Assembly (NCBI RefSeq): GCF_900112615.1
Contig: NZ_FOMK01000011.1
Span: 145,587 to 209,586 of the forward strand
DNA from: Chitinophaga sp. CF118
GTDB lineage: Bacteria; Bacteroidota; Bacteroidia; Chitinophagales; Chitinophagaceae
Direction: 5' to 3'
Length of the DNA: 64,000 bases
The stretch's first letter is position 1. Each line of letters opens with the position of its first letter. The translations under genes were made by a program, and so were the position numbers. The notes beneath the pieces are model-generated. The model was not told the origin of the DNA. It made no database searches and was given only the letters and a program-made list of their open reading frames with translations. Shown here in pieces: positions 33,455 through 41,635 of this stretch.

Positions 33455-34870
33455 TTATCTGCTGGCCAGGCGATTATTGTTTTTTAATGGTAATACAAAG
33501 GCATTCCAGAAGCCAAGCTGCTTTGCTTTACGCAAAGCAGTATTGGCTTCTGGTTCCGATCTGAAACTTCCCCAGATATATTTGTTAAGTCGTTTATGAT
33601 TGATCGTTATCTGTTCCTGCCGGATGTTTCCGGCAAGTTTATTAAAGATGGTAGAGTTGGAGCGATACTTCTTATCTGTTATCATTAACTGGATATCATA
33701 CGCGAAGGAGGGCTTTAAAACCACTTTTCTGGAGGCTATAGCCTTTGATGTATTCTTAGAAGAACCTTTGGAAGCCAACACTTTAGTGTTTTTTTCTTTG
33801 GTACTTGTCTTTTTGGCGATGCTGGTTCTGGAAGCGATTGTTTTAGCCGGAGTGGCTTTCGTCGTTTTACCCTTGGCTACCGTAACCTGCTGACGGCCAG
33901 TACCTTTTTTGTAGCTGATAGGAGTTGGCTGCATACTGGGAGCCTCCTCATTATCAGGGGTGCTATAACGGCCCAGTTCATCCTTATAGCGTTGGATTGC
34001 TTTATAGATACAGGTGGCTGCTTCCTGCTGGCCCTCTTCAGAGTTGAGATACCTTTCTTCTTCCGGGTTGCTGATAAAGCCTAATTCCACAAGTACGCTC
34101 GGCATAGCGGTGGCCTGCAGTACCCATATCCCTTTTTCATCACGTTGTCTGGCTCCACGGCTGATTCTTCCTACATGAGTAAATTCATCTTCTATTAATG
34201 TAGAAAGGCGCAGGCTCTGATCAAAATAGGTGTTGCGTAATGTATTTAATAATATAAAGGTTTCAGGATCAGACATATCCATTACCTGGTTAGCACCTTC
34301 AGAATTTGCATCGAGCATGATTACCGGGCTTTCTCTCAGGGATTCTGTTTTAGCAGTGTTCTTCCCGGTGGCCCATACATAGGTTTCTGTACCTTCTGCG
34401 GTACTGGGGGAGGTAGAATATATAGGACGCTTGGTGGCTACTTTGCGTTTGCCTTTCTTTACATACACCGTTTTATACCCCGTAACCCTGCGGGTAGGAC
34501 CTGCAGAATTACAGTGGATAGAAATGAAGAGGTCTCCTTTTTCCCTGTTGGCAATAATAGCTCTTTCGTTAAGATCTGCTTTAAGGGTAGAGGCCAGGGC
34601 GTTACTGGTTTTTCGGGTATATACCACACGTACATCCTTCATATTGGCTTCTATCAGTTTCCCTAGTTTAAGGGCTACATCCAGGACAACACCTTCTTCT
34701 GTCGAGAATTTACCGTGAGCACCCGGCGTTTGGGCACTATGTCCCGGATCTATAATAATTGTTCTTATAGGGGGATTTCTTTTTTTGCCACCGGGGGCAT
34801 CTTTGGCAAAAATGAAAAAAAGTCCTAGTAAAGTGCTACATCCTAAAATCCAAAATCGGTTCCAGCGCAT
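33455..34870 (-). CDS. N-acetylmuramoyl-L-alanine amidase (Amidase_3) with SPOR-like C-terminus
   Basis: A 471-residue exported cell-wall hydrolase cleaving the amide between MurNAc and the stem peptide. The N-terminal anchor (FWILGCSTLLGLFFIFA) precedes the zinc amidase domain: TIIIDPGHSAQTPGAHG (first His), EEGVVLDVALKLGKLIE (Glu), FISIHCNSAGP (His) and PSVLVELGFISNPEEERYLN (catalytic Glu). A basic Lys/Thr-rich linker (~310-390) leads to a SPOR-like domain with an IWGSFRSEPEAN segment for denuded glycan binding. Divergent from the LptD-like gene. Confidence 0.92.
   Translation of the reverse strand: MRWNRFWILGCSTLLGLFFIFAKDAPGGKKRNPPIRTIIIDPGHSAQTPGAHGKFSTEEGVVLDVALKLGKLIEANMKDVRVVYTRKTSNALASTLKADLNERAIIANREKGDLFISIHCNSAGPTRRVTGYKTVYVKKGKRKVATKRPIYSTSPSTAEGTETYVWATGKNTAKTESLRESPVIMLDANSEGANQVMDMSDPETFILLNTLRNTYFDQSLRLSTLIEDEFTHVGRISRGARQRDEKGIWVLQATAMPSVLVELGFISNPEEERYLNSEEGQQEAATCIYKAIQRYKDELGRYSTPDNEEAPSMQPTPISYKKGTGRQQVTVAKGKTTKATPAKTIASRTSIAKKTSTKEKNTKVLASKGSSKNTSKAIASRKVVLKPSFAYDIQLMITDKKYRSNSTIFNKLAGNIRQEQITINHKRLNKYIWGSFRSEPEANTALRKAKQLGFWNAFVLPLKNNNRLASR
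33507..33554. repeat. Near-perfect 48-nt inverted repeat inside the amidase coding sequence
   Basis: CCAGAAGCCAA (33507-33517) pairs with TTGGCTTCTGG (33544-33554) and CTGCTTTGC with GCAAAGCAG, with a single-base/two-base internal bulge and a TTTAC loop. It lies in codons for the SPOR-like domain, where such a long dyad is not forced by the protein sequence. Confidence 0.8.
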
Positions 34871-35052
34871 GACTCAATTTTTATTTTAATATAATGGGCG
34901 TTAGTTAGTTATAGTTATAAACGACAGATCCTGCTTCTTTATTCGATATGATCCGTCATTCTTTATTCTTATTTCATCGATACATGAGGTGTTAAATATG
35001 CTCCAACAGTCTTTTTCGTTTTACGATTGATAATAATTTGTATAAAATCTTG

Positions 35053-35060
35053 TAGGTTTG
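35053..35060 (+). promoter_or_regulatory. Candidate -7 box of the LptD-like gene
   Basis: TAGGTTTG is an exact TANNTTTG, only 15 nt before ATG 35075, implying a very short 5' leader. The -33 region lacks a TTTG at the ideal distance. Confidence 0.4.
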
Positions 35061-35074
35061 TGCCCGTTTAAGAC

Positions 35075-37849
35075 ATGCACCTGAATTACAAAAATAATTA
35101 TAAAAAGTTTTTGCGACTGATATACCTGGTATTTGCCGGTATAATAATTGTCGTTCCCTTTATTATAGATGCTATAGCAACTCCCGCGCCACATCTTCCT
35201 GACTACTTTAACAAAAGTTTCACAGATACCGTGCCGATTGCAAAAGATACGGTGTTGTTCCGAAAAAAAGATGCAATATCAGTAAAAAAAGACACTTCGG
35301 TGCCTTCAATAACAGATAGTATGCATGCTGTTACCGATACAACGGGTATAGATAGTCTGGATATGCCTAAGCTATCTAAAGACAGCCTGGACGCTATTGT
35401 AACATATAAAGCAAAGGATTCCATTGTATTAGTGGTACCGGACAAACGTTTTTATCTGTATGGAACTGCCAATACGAAGTATAAAACAGTAGACCTCAGT
35501 GCTGAACGGATGAATTTTAATCAGAGTACTGGTATTCTGGAGGCTACTACTGCGCTGGATACCAGTGGCAAACCATATGGCCGTCCGCAGATGACGGATA
35601 AGGACCAGAGCTTTGATTCGGATACCTTACGCTATAATTTTAATACACAAAGAGCTAAGATCTATAATACCCGTTCTCAGTACGGGGAGGGGTTTGTTGC
35701 CAGCCAGCAAACAAAGCGCATGGCAGACAATAGCATTTTCGGTTTCAAAAATGGTTATACCACCTGTAACCTGGATACTCCTCACTTCCAGTTCAGGGCG
35801 CGTAAGATCAAAGTGATTCCGGATAAGCTGGTGATATCCGGTCCGGCCAACCTTGAAATAGAAGGGGTGCCCACACCTTTATTTATACCATTTGCGATAT
35901 TTCCTATTACCCAGGGACAGAGTTCCGGGATTCTGATGCCGGGTTATGTCGTGAATGCGCAAAAGGGGATGGGGCTTGAAAACGGTGGTTATTATTTAGG
36001 GTTGGGAGATAATTTTGACCTTACCATGCGTGGTGATATTTATTCTTATGGAAGCTGGTCATTGACTGCCAGTCCTACGTACAGAAAGCGATACCATTAT
36101 AATGGAGGGATGACCCTGAGCTTTGCAAATACGCGTTTTGGGGATCCTTCTGTGAAGACTGAGTTTAGCCGCTCGCGTGACTTCCGTGTAACCTGGAACC
36201 ATAGTATGGACAGTAAAGCTCGTCCTGGTGTGAACTTTGGTGCGAATGTGAACTTTGGTACCTCCAGCTACAACACGTATAACGTATACGATTATGCGAC
36301 CCGTGTAAATAATAATATCGGTTCATCCATCAGCTTTTCCAAAACCTGGCAGGGTAAGCCTTATAACTTTACTTCCAGCCTCACTCACTCTCAGAACCTG
36401 AGTACGCGTGATGTGTCTATATCATTTCCATCTGCCACCTTTAACGTAAATACACAGTATCCTTTCCAGCCCAAAGAAATGGTAGGGCCATCTAAATGGT
36501 ATTATAAGTTAGGGATTGGTTACTCTACTGTATTGAATAACAGTGTCACATTTAAAGATTCTGTGTTCGGGAAGTCTAAAATGTTTGATGCGTTACAGTC
36601 GGGGATGAAGCATAGTATTCCTATTTCGTTCTCTATTCCGGTATTGAAGAATTTTACGCTTTCTCCCGGGATCAGTTATTCAGAATACTGGTATACGAAG
36701 AAAACAAAACGTGAGTGGAAAGATGACAAGCGTGTGAGTGTAGACTCTGTAGGAGGTATTGATACAACATATGAATCCAAATTTTTTGCAGCCAGACAAG
36801 CCAGTGCCAGCATATCGCTCTCTACAGCATTGTATGGTATGTACCAGTTCAGCAAAACATCCAAGATAAAGGCTATCCGGCATGTAATGCGGCCTACTAT
36901 CAGTGCCAGTTATCAGCCGAATCTTGCAAAAGATGCCTATTACTATCTGAAATATAACAAGGCTGGTGATAGTATAAGACAATCCTATTTTACAAGTTCT
37001 TCAGTAGGCGTACCATCAGATGGCAGGTCAGGGTCTATCTCGTTCGGGTTGGATAACAACCTTGAAATGAAAGTGTATTCAAAAAAGGATACCTCTGCCA
37101 ATCATGAGAAGAAAATCAAGCTACTGGATGGTTTTGGTATTAATACATCTTATAATATGCTGGCAGATAGTTTTAAGCTGTCTACCTTCAGTATTTACGC
37201 CCGAACGAACCTGTTTGATAAATTGAACATTACGGCGAGTGGTAATATAGATCCTTATCAGGTGAATGCCCGTGGCAGAAAACTGGATAAATATGTTTGG
37301 AATGCAGGTAAAATCAGCCTGGGACGTTTAACGAATGCCACAATTGCGATGAGTACTTCTTTCCAGTCTTCCGATAAGAAGAGTAAGGAGAAAGAAAAGG
37401 AAATCAGCGACATAGAAAATGAGCAGAGTACGGATGCCGCATTCCAGGCCCAGCAAAGGCAGCTGGCAGCAGTGCGTAAGAACCCGGGAGAGTATGTGGA
37501 TTTTGATATTCCCTGGAAGTTGGATCTTTCCTATAGCTTATCTTACAGCAAGCAAATTATTCCTGATTCTGGAGGTGTGGTAGTCAGTTTTAATCAGTAC
37601 CTGAGTTTTAACGGAGATTTCAGTCTTACTCCAAAGTGGAAGATAGGGGTGAATAGCGGTATTGATTTTATTAACAGGCAACTAGCTTATACAAATATTT
37701 ATATATCGCGCGATCTGCATTGCTGGCAGATGTCTATCAACTTAATACCAATCGGTACTTACCGGCAGTTCAGTATTACAATCAGTCCTAAATCTGGAAT
37801 TTTAAGGGATCTTAAGATTAACCGATCGCGAACGTTCTATGATTTGTAG
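35075..37849 (+). CDS. LptD-like lipopolysaccharide-assembly outer-membrane protein
   Basis: A 924-residue protein with an N-terminal hydrophobic export signal (FLRLIYLVFAGIIIVVPFII), an OstA-type periplasmic domain (~140-260: YLYGTANTKYKTVDLSAERM, TLRYNFNTQRAKIYNTRSQY) and an LptD-type barrel of ~600 residues beginning near FIPFAIFPITQGQSSGILMP and YYLGLGDNFDLTMRGDIYSY. It would insert LPS into the outer leaflet. The LptE plug is not visible here. Several Ser/Thr/Asp-rich repeats in the N-terminal linker are likely disordered. Confidence 0.88.
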   Translation: MHLNYKNNYKKFLRLIYLVFAGIIIVVPFIIDAIATPAPHLPDYFNKSFTDTVPIAKDTVLFRKKDAISVKKDTSVPSITDSMHAVTDTTGIDSLDMPKLSKDSLDAIVTYKAKDSIVLVVPDKRFYLYGTANTKYKTVDLSAERMNFNQSTGILEATTALDTSGKPYGRPQMTDKDQSFDSDTLRYNFNTQRAKIYNTRSQYGEGFVASQQTKRMADNSIFGFKNGYTTCNLDTPHFQFRARKIKVIPDKLVISGPANLEIEGVPTPLFIPFAIFPITQGQSSGILMPGYVVNAQKGMGLENGGYYLGLGDNFDLTMRGDIYSYGSWSLTASPTYRKRYHYNGGMTLSFANTRFGDPSVKTEFSRSRDFRVTWNHSMDSKARPGVNFGANVNFGTSSYNTYNVYDYATRVNNNIGSSISFSKTWQGKPYNFTSSLTHSQNLSTRDVSISFPSATFNVNTQYPFQPKEMVGPSKWYYKLGIGYSTVLNNSVTFKDSVFGKSKMFDALQSGMKHSIPISFSIPVLKNFTLSPGISYSEYWYTKKTKREWKDDKRVSVDSVGGIDTTYESKFFAARQASASISLSTALYGMYQFSKTSKIKAIRHVMRPTISASYQPNLAKDAYYYLKYNKAGDSIRQSYFTSSSVGVPSDGRSGSISFGLDNNLEMKVYSKKDTSANHEKKIKLLDGFGINTSYNMLADSFKLSTFSIYARTNLFDKLNITASGNIDPYQVNARGRKLDKYVWNAGKISLGRLTNATIAMSTSFQSSDKKSKEKEKEISDIENEQSTDAAFQAQQRQLAAVRKNPGEYVDFDIPWKLDLSYSLSYSKQIIPDSGGVVVSFNQYLSFNGDFSLTPKWKIGVNSGIDFINRQLAYTNIYISRDLHCWQMSINLIPIGTYRQFSITISPKSGILRDLKINRSRTFYDL

Positions 37850-37874
37850 CTATGCTGAAAAGATAAATAGTGAG

Positions 37875-37906
37875 GGAGCCTGTTAAGATGTAGCAGGCTC
37901 CTTCAT
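37875..37906. terminator. Bidirectional terminator between lptD-like and plsC-like genes
   Basis: GGAGCCTG and CAGGCTCC form the stem between two convergent genes; the plus-strand side is followed by TTCATTTTTT. It overlaps the last codons of the minus-strand gene. Confidence 0.75.
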
Positions 37907-38641
37907 TTTTTCGATATGTTCCCACATTATTTTGAATACCTGCTCTTTTAATGCCGGTACATCATCTGCTGTTAATCCTGCTGTTTCTATAGGCTCCAGA
38001 AAATGAATATCTATTCTGTGAGGCCATGCAAAGAAGGATTTACCGGAAGGCAATATTTTGCGGGTATTGAACAGTACCGCTGGCATAATGGGCTTCCCGG
38101 TATCTATTGCCAGTGAAAAAGCTCCATCATAAAATGATTTAAGTGGGTCGTCAGTTTTGTTGCGGGTACCTTCCGGGTATAATAACATATGTACGCCCAT
38201 ATCCAGGACCTCTTTCATATCCAGAAAGCTCTGTTTCCTGCTTTCCGGATCATCTCTGTCCACCAGTACACTACCTATTTTGTACATGATTCCCCAGACG
38301 GGTATTTTGGCCATACTTTGCTTTGCAAGGCTTTTACTGGCACTTGGGATGGCATAGGTTGTTACAGGAATATCCACCATAGAGTTATGGTTACATACAA
38401 TAATGTAGGGCTGACCTTTTTTGAAATATTTCTTTCCTTTTCTATAAACAGGGCAAAACATCAAAGGCATGTAGATCCACATCCATGCCCTGCCCAGTGT
38501 CATAAAACAGCGGATATTCCAGGGGGCTGGAAGGAGGGAAACCAGCCACATTGGTAATAACATGATCAGCATGGTGCTGATAAATAGAATAAGTGCGTAC
38601 GCAGCGTATAACCTGCCAAGGAGGTTCTTTAGCCAGCTCAT
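37883..38641 (-). CDS. 1-acyl-sn-glycerol-3-phosphate acyltransferase (PlsC family)
   Basis: A 252-residue membrane-associated acyltransferase making phosphatidic acid from lysophosphatidic acid. The catalytic HX4D motif is NHNSMVD (His85, Asp90) and the substrate-binding motif is YPEGTRNKTD (Pro156-Arg160). Two hydrophobic N-terminal helices (LYAAYALILFISTMLIMLLP) anchor it. ung lies 26 nt upstream on the same strand. Confidence 0.94.
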   Translation of the reverse strand: MSWLKNLLGRLYAAYALILFISTMLIMLLPMWLVSLLPAPWNIRCFMTLGRAWMWIYMPLMFCPVYRKGKKYFKKGQPYIIVCNHNSMVDIPVTTYAIPSASKSLAKQSMAKIPVWGIMYKIGSVLVDRDDPESRKQSFLDMKEVLDMGVHMLLYPEGTRNKTDDPLKSFYDGAFSLAIDTGKPIMPAVLFNTRKILPSGKSFFAWPHRIDIHFLEPIETAGLTADDVPALKEQVFKIMWEHIEKMKEPATS

Positions 38642-38667
38642 AATGTATAAGTTTGTCCCAGTTTTAG

Positions 38668-39339
38668 TTACAGTTGCCAGTCGACTGGTTCAATACCTGC
38701 TTTTGCCAGTAATGCATTCGCTTTTGAAAAGTGCCGGCAGCCGAAAAAGCCTTTATCTGCGCTAAAAGGAGAGGGATGTGCGGCTTTTAGTATATGATGA
38801 CGGGTAGCATCAATAAGTACCTGTTTATCCTGTGCAAAGCGTCCCCAGAGCATAAATACGACATCTTGTTTGGCTTCGGAGACCTTTTTAATTACGGCAT
38901 CGGTAAAGTTCTCCCAGCCTATTTTACTATGAGATGCCGGTTCGTTAGCCCTCACGGTGAGCATTGCATTCAGGAGCAATACGCCATGTTCCGCCCATTT
39001 GGTCAGGTTGCCGCTTGGCGAAATGGGCAGGCCAAGATCGTCCCGGAGCTCTTTAAATATATTTACCAGGGAAGGAGGGGGTTTCACGCCATCCTGTACA
39101 GAAAAGCATAATCCGTGTGCTTGTCCGTCACCATGATAAGGGTCCTGACCAAGTAATACGACCTTTACCTTATCAAAGGGAGTTTTGTCGAATGCATTGA
39201 ATATCAGGTTCCCCGGGGGGTATATAGGGTGGTTTAATGCTTTCTCATGTTTGAGAAACATCGCGATCTGATCAAAGTAAGATTTGTGGAATTCATCTTT
39301 TAAAGCTTCTTTCCAGCTAGCTTCAATTTTTACGTCCAT
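38668..39339 (-). CDS. ung: Uracil-DNA glycosylase
   Basis: A 223-residue base-excision repair enzyme. The water-activating motif GQDPYHGDGQAHGLCFSV contains Asp66, and the DNA-binding motif HPSPFSADKGFFGCRHF contains His188. The Asn of the uracil pocket is in LLLNAMLTV. Length is normal for family 1. It precedes the plsC-like gene, probably in one transcript. Confidence 0.98.
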   Translation of the reverse strand: MDVKIEASWKEALKDEFHKSYFDQIAMFLKHEKALNHPIYPPGNLIFNAFDKTPFDKVKVVLLGQDPYHGDGQAHGLCFSVQDGVKPPPSLVNIFKELRDDLGLPISPSGNLTKWAEHGVLLLNAMLTVRANEPASHSKIGWENFTDAVIKKVSEAKQDVVFMLWGRFAQDKQVLIDATRHHILKAAHPSPFSADKGFFGCRHFSKANALLAKAGIEPVDWQL

Positions 39340-39370
39340 AAAAGTCTTTAATTTTAATAATGGCTGAAAT

Positions 39371-39403
39371 TTTGAATAATTAATAGAATTTTACATAGAT
39401 TTG
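39371..39403 (+). promoter_or_regulatory. Promoter of tRNA-Arg
   Basis: TTTG at 39371-39374, a 21-nt spacer and TAGATTTG at 39396-39403 give a complete Bacteroidota promoter, 43 nt before the tRNA. Confidence 0.8.
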
Positions 39404-39446
39404 CACTCCCAAATCAAAAGTTAAATATACAGGAAATTTGGAAAAT

Positions 39447-39523
39447 GGACCGGTAGCTCAGCTGGATAGAGCAGCTGCCTTCTAAGCAGCAGGTCATTGG
39501 TTCGAATCCAATCCGGTTCACCA
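39447..39523 (+). tRNA. tRNA-Arg (anticodon UCU)
   Basis: A 77-nt cloverleaf: acceptor GGACCGG with CCGGTTC (one G-U pair), D arm GCTC/GAGC, anticodon stem GCTGC/GCAGC with loop CTTCTAA (anticodon TCT at 34-36), T arm ATTGG-TTCGAAT-CCAAT, discriminator A and encoded CCA. Its 3' end from the T stem onward (TCCAATCCGGTTCAC) is the sequence repeated four more times downstream; it is the likely attachment site of the island. Confidence 0.97.
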
Positions 39524-39528
39524 CATTG

Positions 39529-39563
39529 GAAAGCGCTGAATTTTCAGCGCTTTCTTCATTTTT
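39529..39563 (+). terminator. Terminator of tRNA-Arg
   Basis: GAAAGCGCTGAA pairs with TTCAGCGCTTTC (12 bp), then TTCATTTTT. Its sequence differs from the terminators that follow the four downstream tRNA-end copies. Confidence 0.9.
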
Positions 39564-39713
39564 ACTATCGCCGGAACCTTACACATCTTGAATAAATGCT
39601 TATTTCTCAGATTCTCCTGACAATTTGGAGTATTCCTGCGTAAAGTTTTAACTTTGTAAAACGCTCGAGAATAAGTATATTGATAGTAAGGTTTAGACAG
39701 AAAAATGCTGCTC

Positions 39714-39929
39714 ATGGAACTTATAATTGATTTTGACAACATTGAAGATGCTTCAAAAAAGGAATGGTTGATAAGTACTCTAAAAATTATGGGTATAGAC
39801 TATCATACTTCTGAAAAGCCGCAAACTCTTGCTGAATATAATCAGGACCTGAATGCAGGTAATGATGAAATTGAAAAAGGAGATTTTATTAACGCTGTAG
39901 ATTTAAAAAAGGAAGCCAGTAAATGGTAA
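39714..39929 (+). CDS. Putative antitoxin of a RelE/ParE-type toxin-antitoxin pair
   Basis: A 71-residue acidic protein (MELIIDFDNIEDASKKEWLI region; ATG 39705 would add three residues). It overlaps the toxin-like gene by 7 nt, the classic antitoxin-first arrangement. The C-terminal part (AEYNQDLNAGNDEIEKGDFI) matches the segment in many Bacteroidota antitoxins that wraps the toxin; no DNA-binding domain is obvious. First gene after the tRNA, typical cargo for maintaining an island. Confidence 0.72.
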   Translation: MELIIDFDNIEDASKKEWLISTLKIMGIDYHTSEKPQTLAEYNQDLNAGNDEIEKGDFINAVDLKKEASKW

Positions 39930-40213
39930 CTGTCTGGAGTAAACAGGCTAAAGAGGAACTACAAAAGGCCTACGAATATATTTTTCAGGATTCACCACTC
40001 AATGCCGCTAAAGTGAGGGATGAAATCATTGACATTACCATTGACTTACCCAAGCATCCAAAAAAATATCCACCCGATAAATATAAGTTAGCTAATGATA
40101 CTACATGGCGTGCTTTTGAAAAACACCATTTCAGAGTATCTTACCGGATAATGCCTAATGAAATTCGTATAGTACGCCTACGACATACGGGCAGAAATCC
40201 ATTATCCTATTAA
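39923..40213 (+). CDS. RelE/ParE family toxin
   Basis: A 96-residue basic protein with the RelE/ParE fold pattern: VTVWSKQAKEELQKAYEYIF, then SPLNAAKVRDEIIDITIDLP, HPKKYPPDKYKLANDTTWRA and the C-terminal beta hairpin HHFRVSYRIMPNEIRIVRLR. The FRVSYRI...IRIVRLRHTGRNP ending is closer to ParE (gyrase poison) than to RelE (mRNA interferase), but the target is not settled by sequence. Confidence 0.85.
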   Translation: MVTVWSKQAKEELQKAYEYIFQDSPLNAAKVRDEIIDITIDLPKHPKKYPPDKYKLANDTTWRAFEKHHFRVSYRIMPNEIRIVRLRHTGRNPLSY

Positions 40214-40364
40214 CCGAATTATTCCTCACGGGTTTATAGGCAATAGCTCTCATCTTTTAGACAACCTTTTTCTTGTATCATTCATCTCTTCGTCAATCAG
40301 CCTGACAGTTTCGTGTATCGTACACTGGGACTAGTGGAAATGGCTTATGCATTAATAGTTTTTT

Positions 40365-40889
40365 ATGAAGAAGAAAGTATTTCTGAAGTATGAGTTTATT
40401 CTTTTTCTGTACGCTTATCTGCGTCAGGCTGACTTATCGCTGGATAGAAGCAGATGGACTGCCTGGAATGAACTGAAAGAGTATTACAGAAGGGGAATTG
40501 AACCGGGTAGAGTAGCTACCCTGTCATTGAATATCACAGATATTGCGGCGCTGTCAGTTGATGTAAAAGTTGAAGAGGCTACCCGTTGGCAGAAGTTCAG
40601 GAATTTCATCTACAGAAATGTTCTAAGGAAAAACTATCTCACAGAAGCAGAGGTCTTATATTGTTATCGGCAGTTAAAAGTGTTTGAAAATTATCTAAAT
40701 AGTAATCTTAATTGGTACACTGTTGATCAGGAAAAATTAAGAATAGATATCTGTTTAATTGCCTATGGTATAATTGAATCTAAATTAAATTTCAGAGACA
40801 AATACTACGCAGAGAAAATTGAACACTACCTTCAAAATGAAATACTTATTACAGTGCCAATGAGTGAATTCTCATCCGGAATTATTTAA
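40365..40889 (+). CDS. Hypothetical protein
   Basis: A 174-residue soluble protein, helix-rich with many Tyr/Leu/Arg (FLKYEFILFLYAYLRQADLS, RWQKFRNFIYRNVLRKNYLT, YAEKIEHYLQNEILITVPMS). I do not recognise a family. No signal peptide or membrane helix. It ends 13 nt before the interrupted secreted-protein gene and is probably transcribed with it; together they form the second half of the first island block. Confidence 0.65.
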   Translation: MKKKVFLKYEFILFLYAYLRQADLSLDRSRWTAWNELKEYYRRGIEPGRVATLSLNITDIAALSVDVKVEEATRWQKFRNFIYRNVLRKNYLTEAEVLYCYRQLKVFENYLNSNLNWYTVDQEKLRIDICLIAYGIIESKLNFRDKYYAEKIEHYLQNEILITVPMSEFSSGII

Positions 40890-40902
40890 AAAATAAAAGC
40901 AA

Positions 40903-41280
40903 ATGATTAGAAATATTTTTTATAAAACCAGTCTGGTAGGAGTTCTTCTCCTGTCAGGTTTAACTACCAGTCTGTATGCACAGGAACACGGAGTGAAAAA
41001 GATTCAACTACCTTGTCTTGAAGGTCCGGCAAAGTAGAACAGTCCTGTTGATGTTGTTATTACCGGTATCCGCGATACTTCATGTAGAGGCTATATTATA
41101 AAGACAGATGACGTGGTAGAAAAGCTAGTCCCTGACACTTCATTGAAATACTGGTTGCAATCATATGTTCATCAAAAGTACAAACAACTTACGGTAAATG
41201 ATCCTCGCTTGTTGACAGCTCCTCTGGATGACTTTTCTCCTCAAGGGATTGCTACAATTAATTATAAATCAAATGCTTAA
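40903..41280 (+). pseudogene. Secreted protein gene interrupted by an in-frame TAG
   Basis: From ATG 40903 a single frame runs 126 codons to TAA 41278-41280 with one amber stop (TAG 41035-41037, codon 45). The first part is a clean signal peptide (SLVGVLLLSGLTTSLYAQE). After the stop the frame continues with plausible protein sequence (VVITGIRDTSCRGYIIKTDD, LKYWLQSYVHQKYKQLTVND) to a normal end. A single substitution explains the break; readthrough or a sequencing error are alternatives. Family unknown. Confidence 0.7.
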
Positions 41281-41313
41281 TAGAGATGCACAGCTTCAGA
41301 TCCTCCCTTAACC

Positions 41314-41341
41314 GGTTTGAAAGCTGTCCAATCCGGTTCAC
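41314..41341 (+). repeat. tRNA-Arg 3'-end repeat, copy 2
   Basis: TCCAATCCGGTTCAC (41327-41341) is identical to the tRNA-Arg 3' end. Upstream is GGTTTGAA then five extra bases compared with the tRNA T loop (GGTTCGAA). No CCA follows. It marks the junction between island blocks 1 and 2. Confidence 0.9.
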
Positions 41342-41345
41342 AAAG

Positions 41346-41374
41346 AAGCTTCACAAAAATGTGGAGCTTTTTTT
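41346..41374 (+). terminator. Terminator behind tRNA-end copy 2
   Basis: AAGCTTCACA pairs with TGTGGAGCTT (10 bp, one G-T) around AAAA, followed by TTTTT. Confidence 0.9.
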
Positions 41375-41455
41375 ATGCAAGTAGCTTAATTGAATAGAGC
41401 ATCCCGACCAAGGTCGGGAAGGTTTCTGGTTTGAATCCAATCTGGCGCCCACACC
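41375..41455 (+). pseudogene. Degenerate tRNA-like sequence
   Basis: Bases resembling a D arm (GTAGCTTAATTGAATAGAGC), an anticodon-arm hairpin (CCCGACCAAGGTCGGG) and a T arm with tail (GGTTTGAATCCAATCTGG, then CACACCA) occur in tRNA order. The acceptor strands do not pair and the anticodon loop lacks U33, so it is not a functional tRNA. It may be the decayed remains of an older copy of the attachment tRNA. Confidence 0.6.
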
Positions 41456-41635
41456 AGAATATTTCAAACCAATAGTTTATTCAATTGGTAAACCCTTGAA
41501 ACGCATTGAACATCCGTCTCGCTTGTGCTTATTGGAACCGCTTCTTCCACGGAAATATTCCACACACTTCTTTCCAACTTCTCTGGTTGACGGACAATAT
41601 ATAAAGCACTAACTTTAACCAGTTGGTGCCAATAT

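Noticed and set aside
33507..33554. Internal terminator in the amidase gene
   Set aside because: No T-run on either strand follows the palindrome, and the gene continues through it.
41375..41455. A second functional tRNA in the island
   Set aside because: The acceptor strands do not pair and the anticodon loop lacks U33; kept only as a degenerate tRNA.
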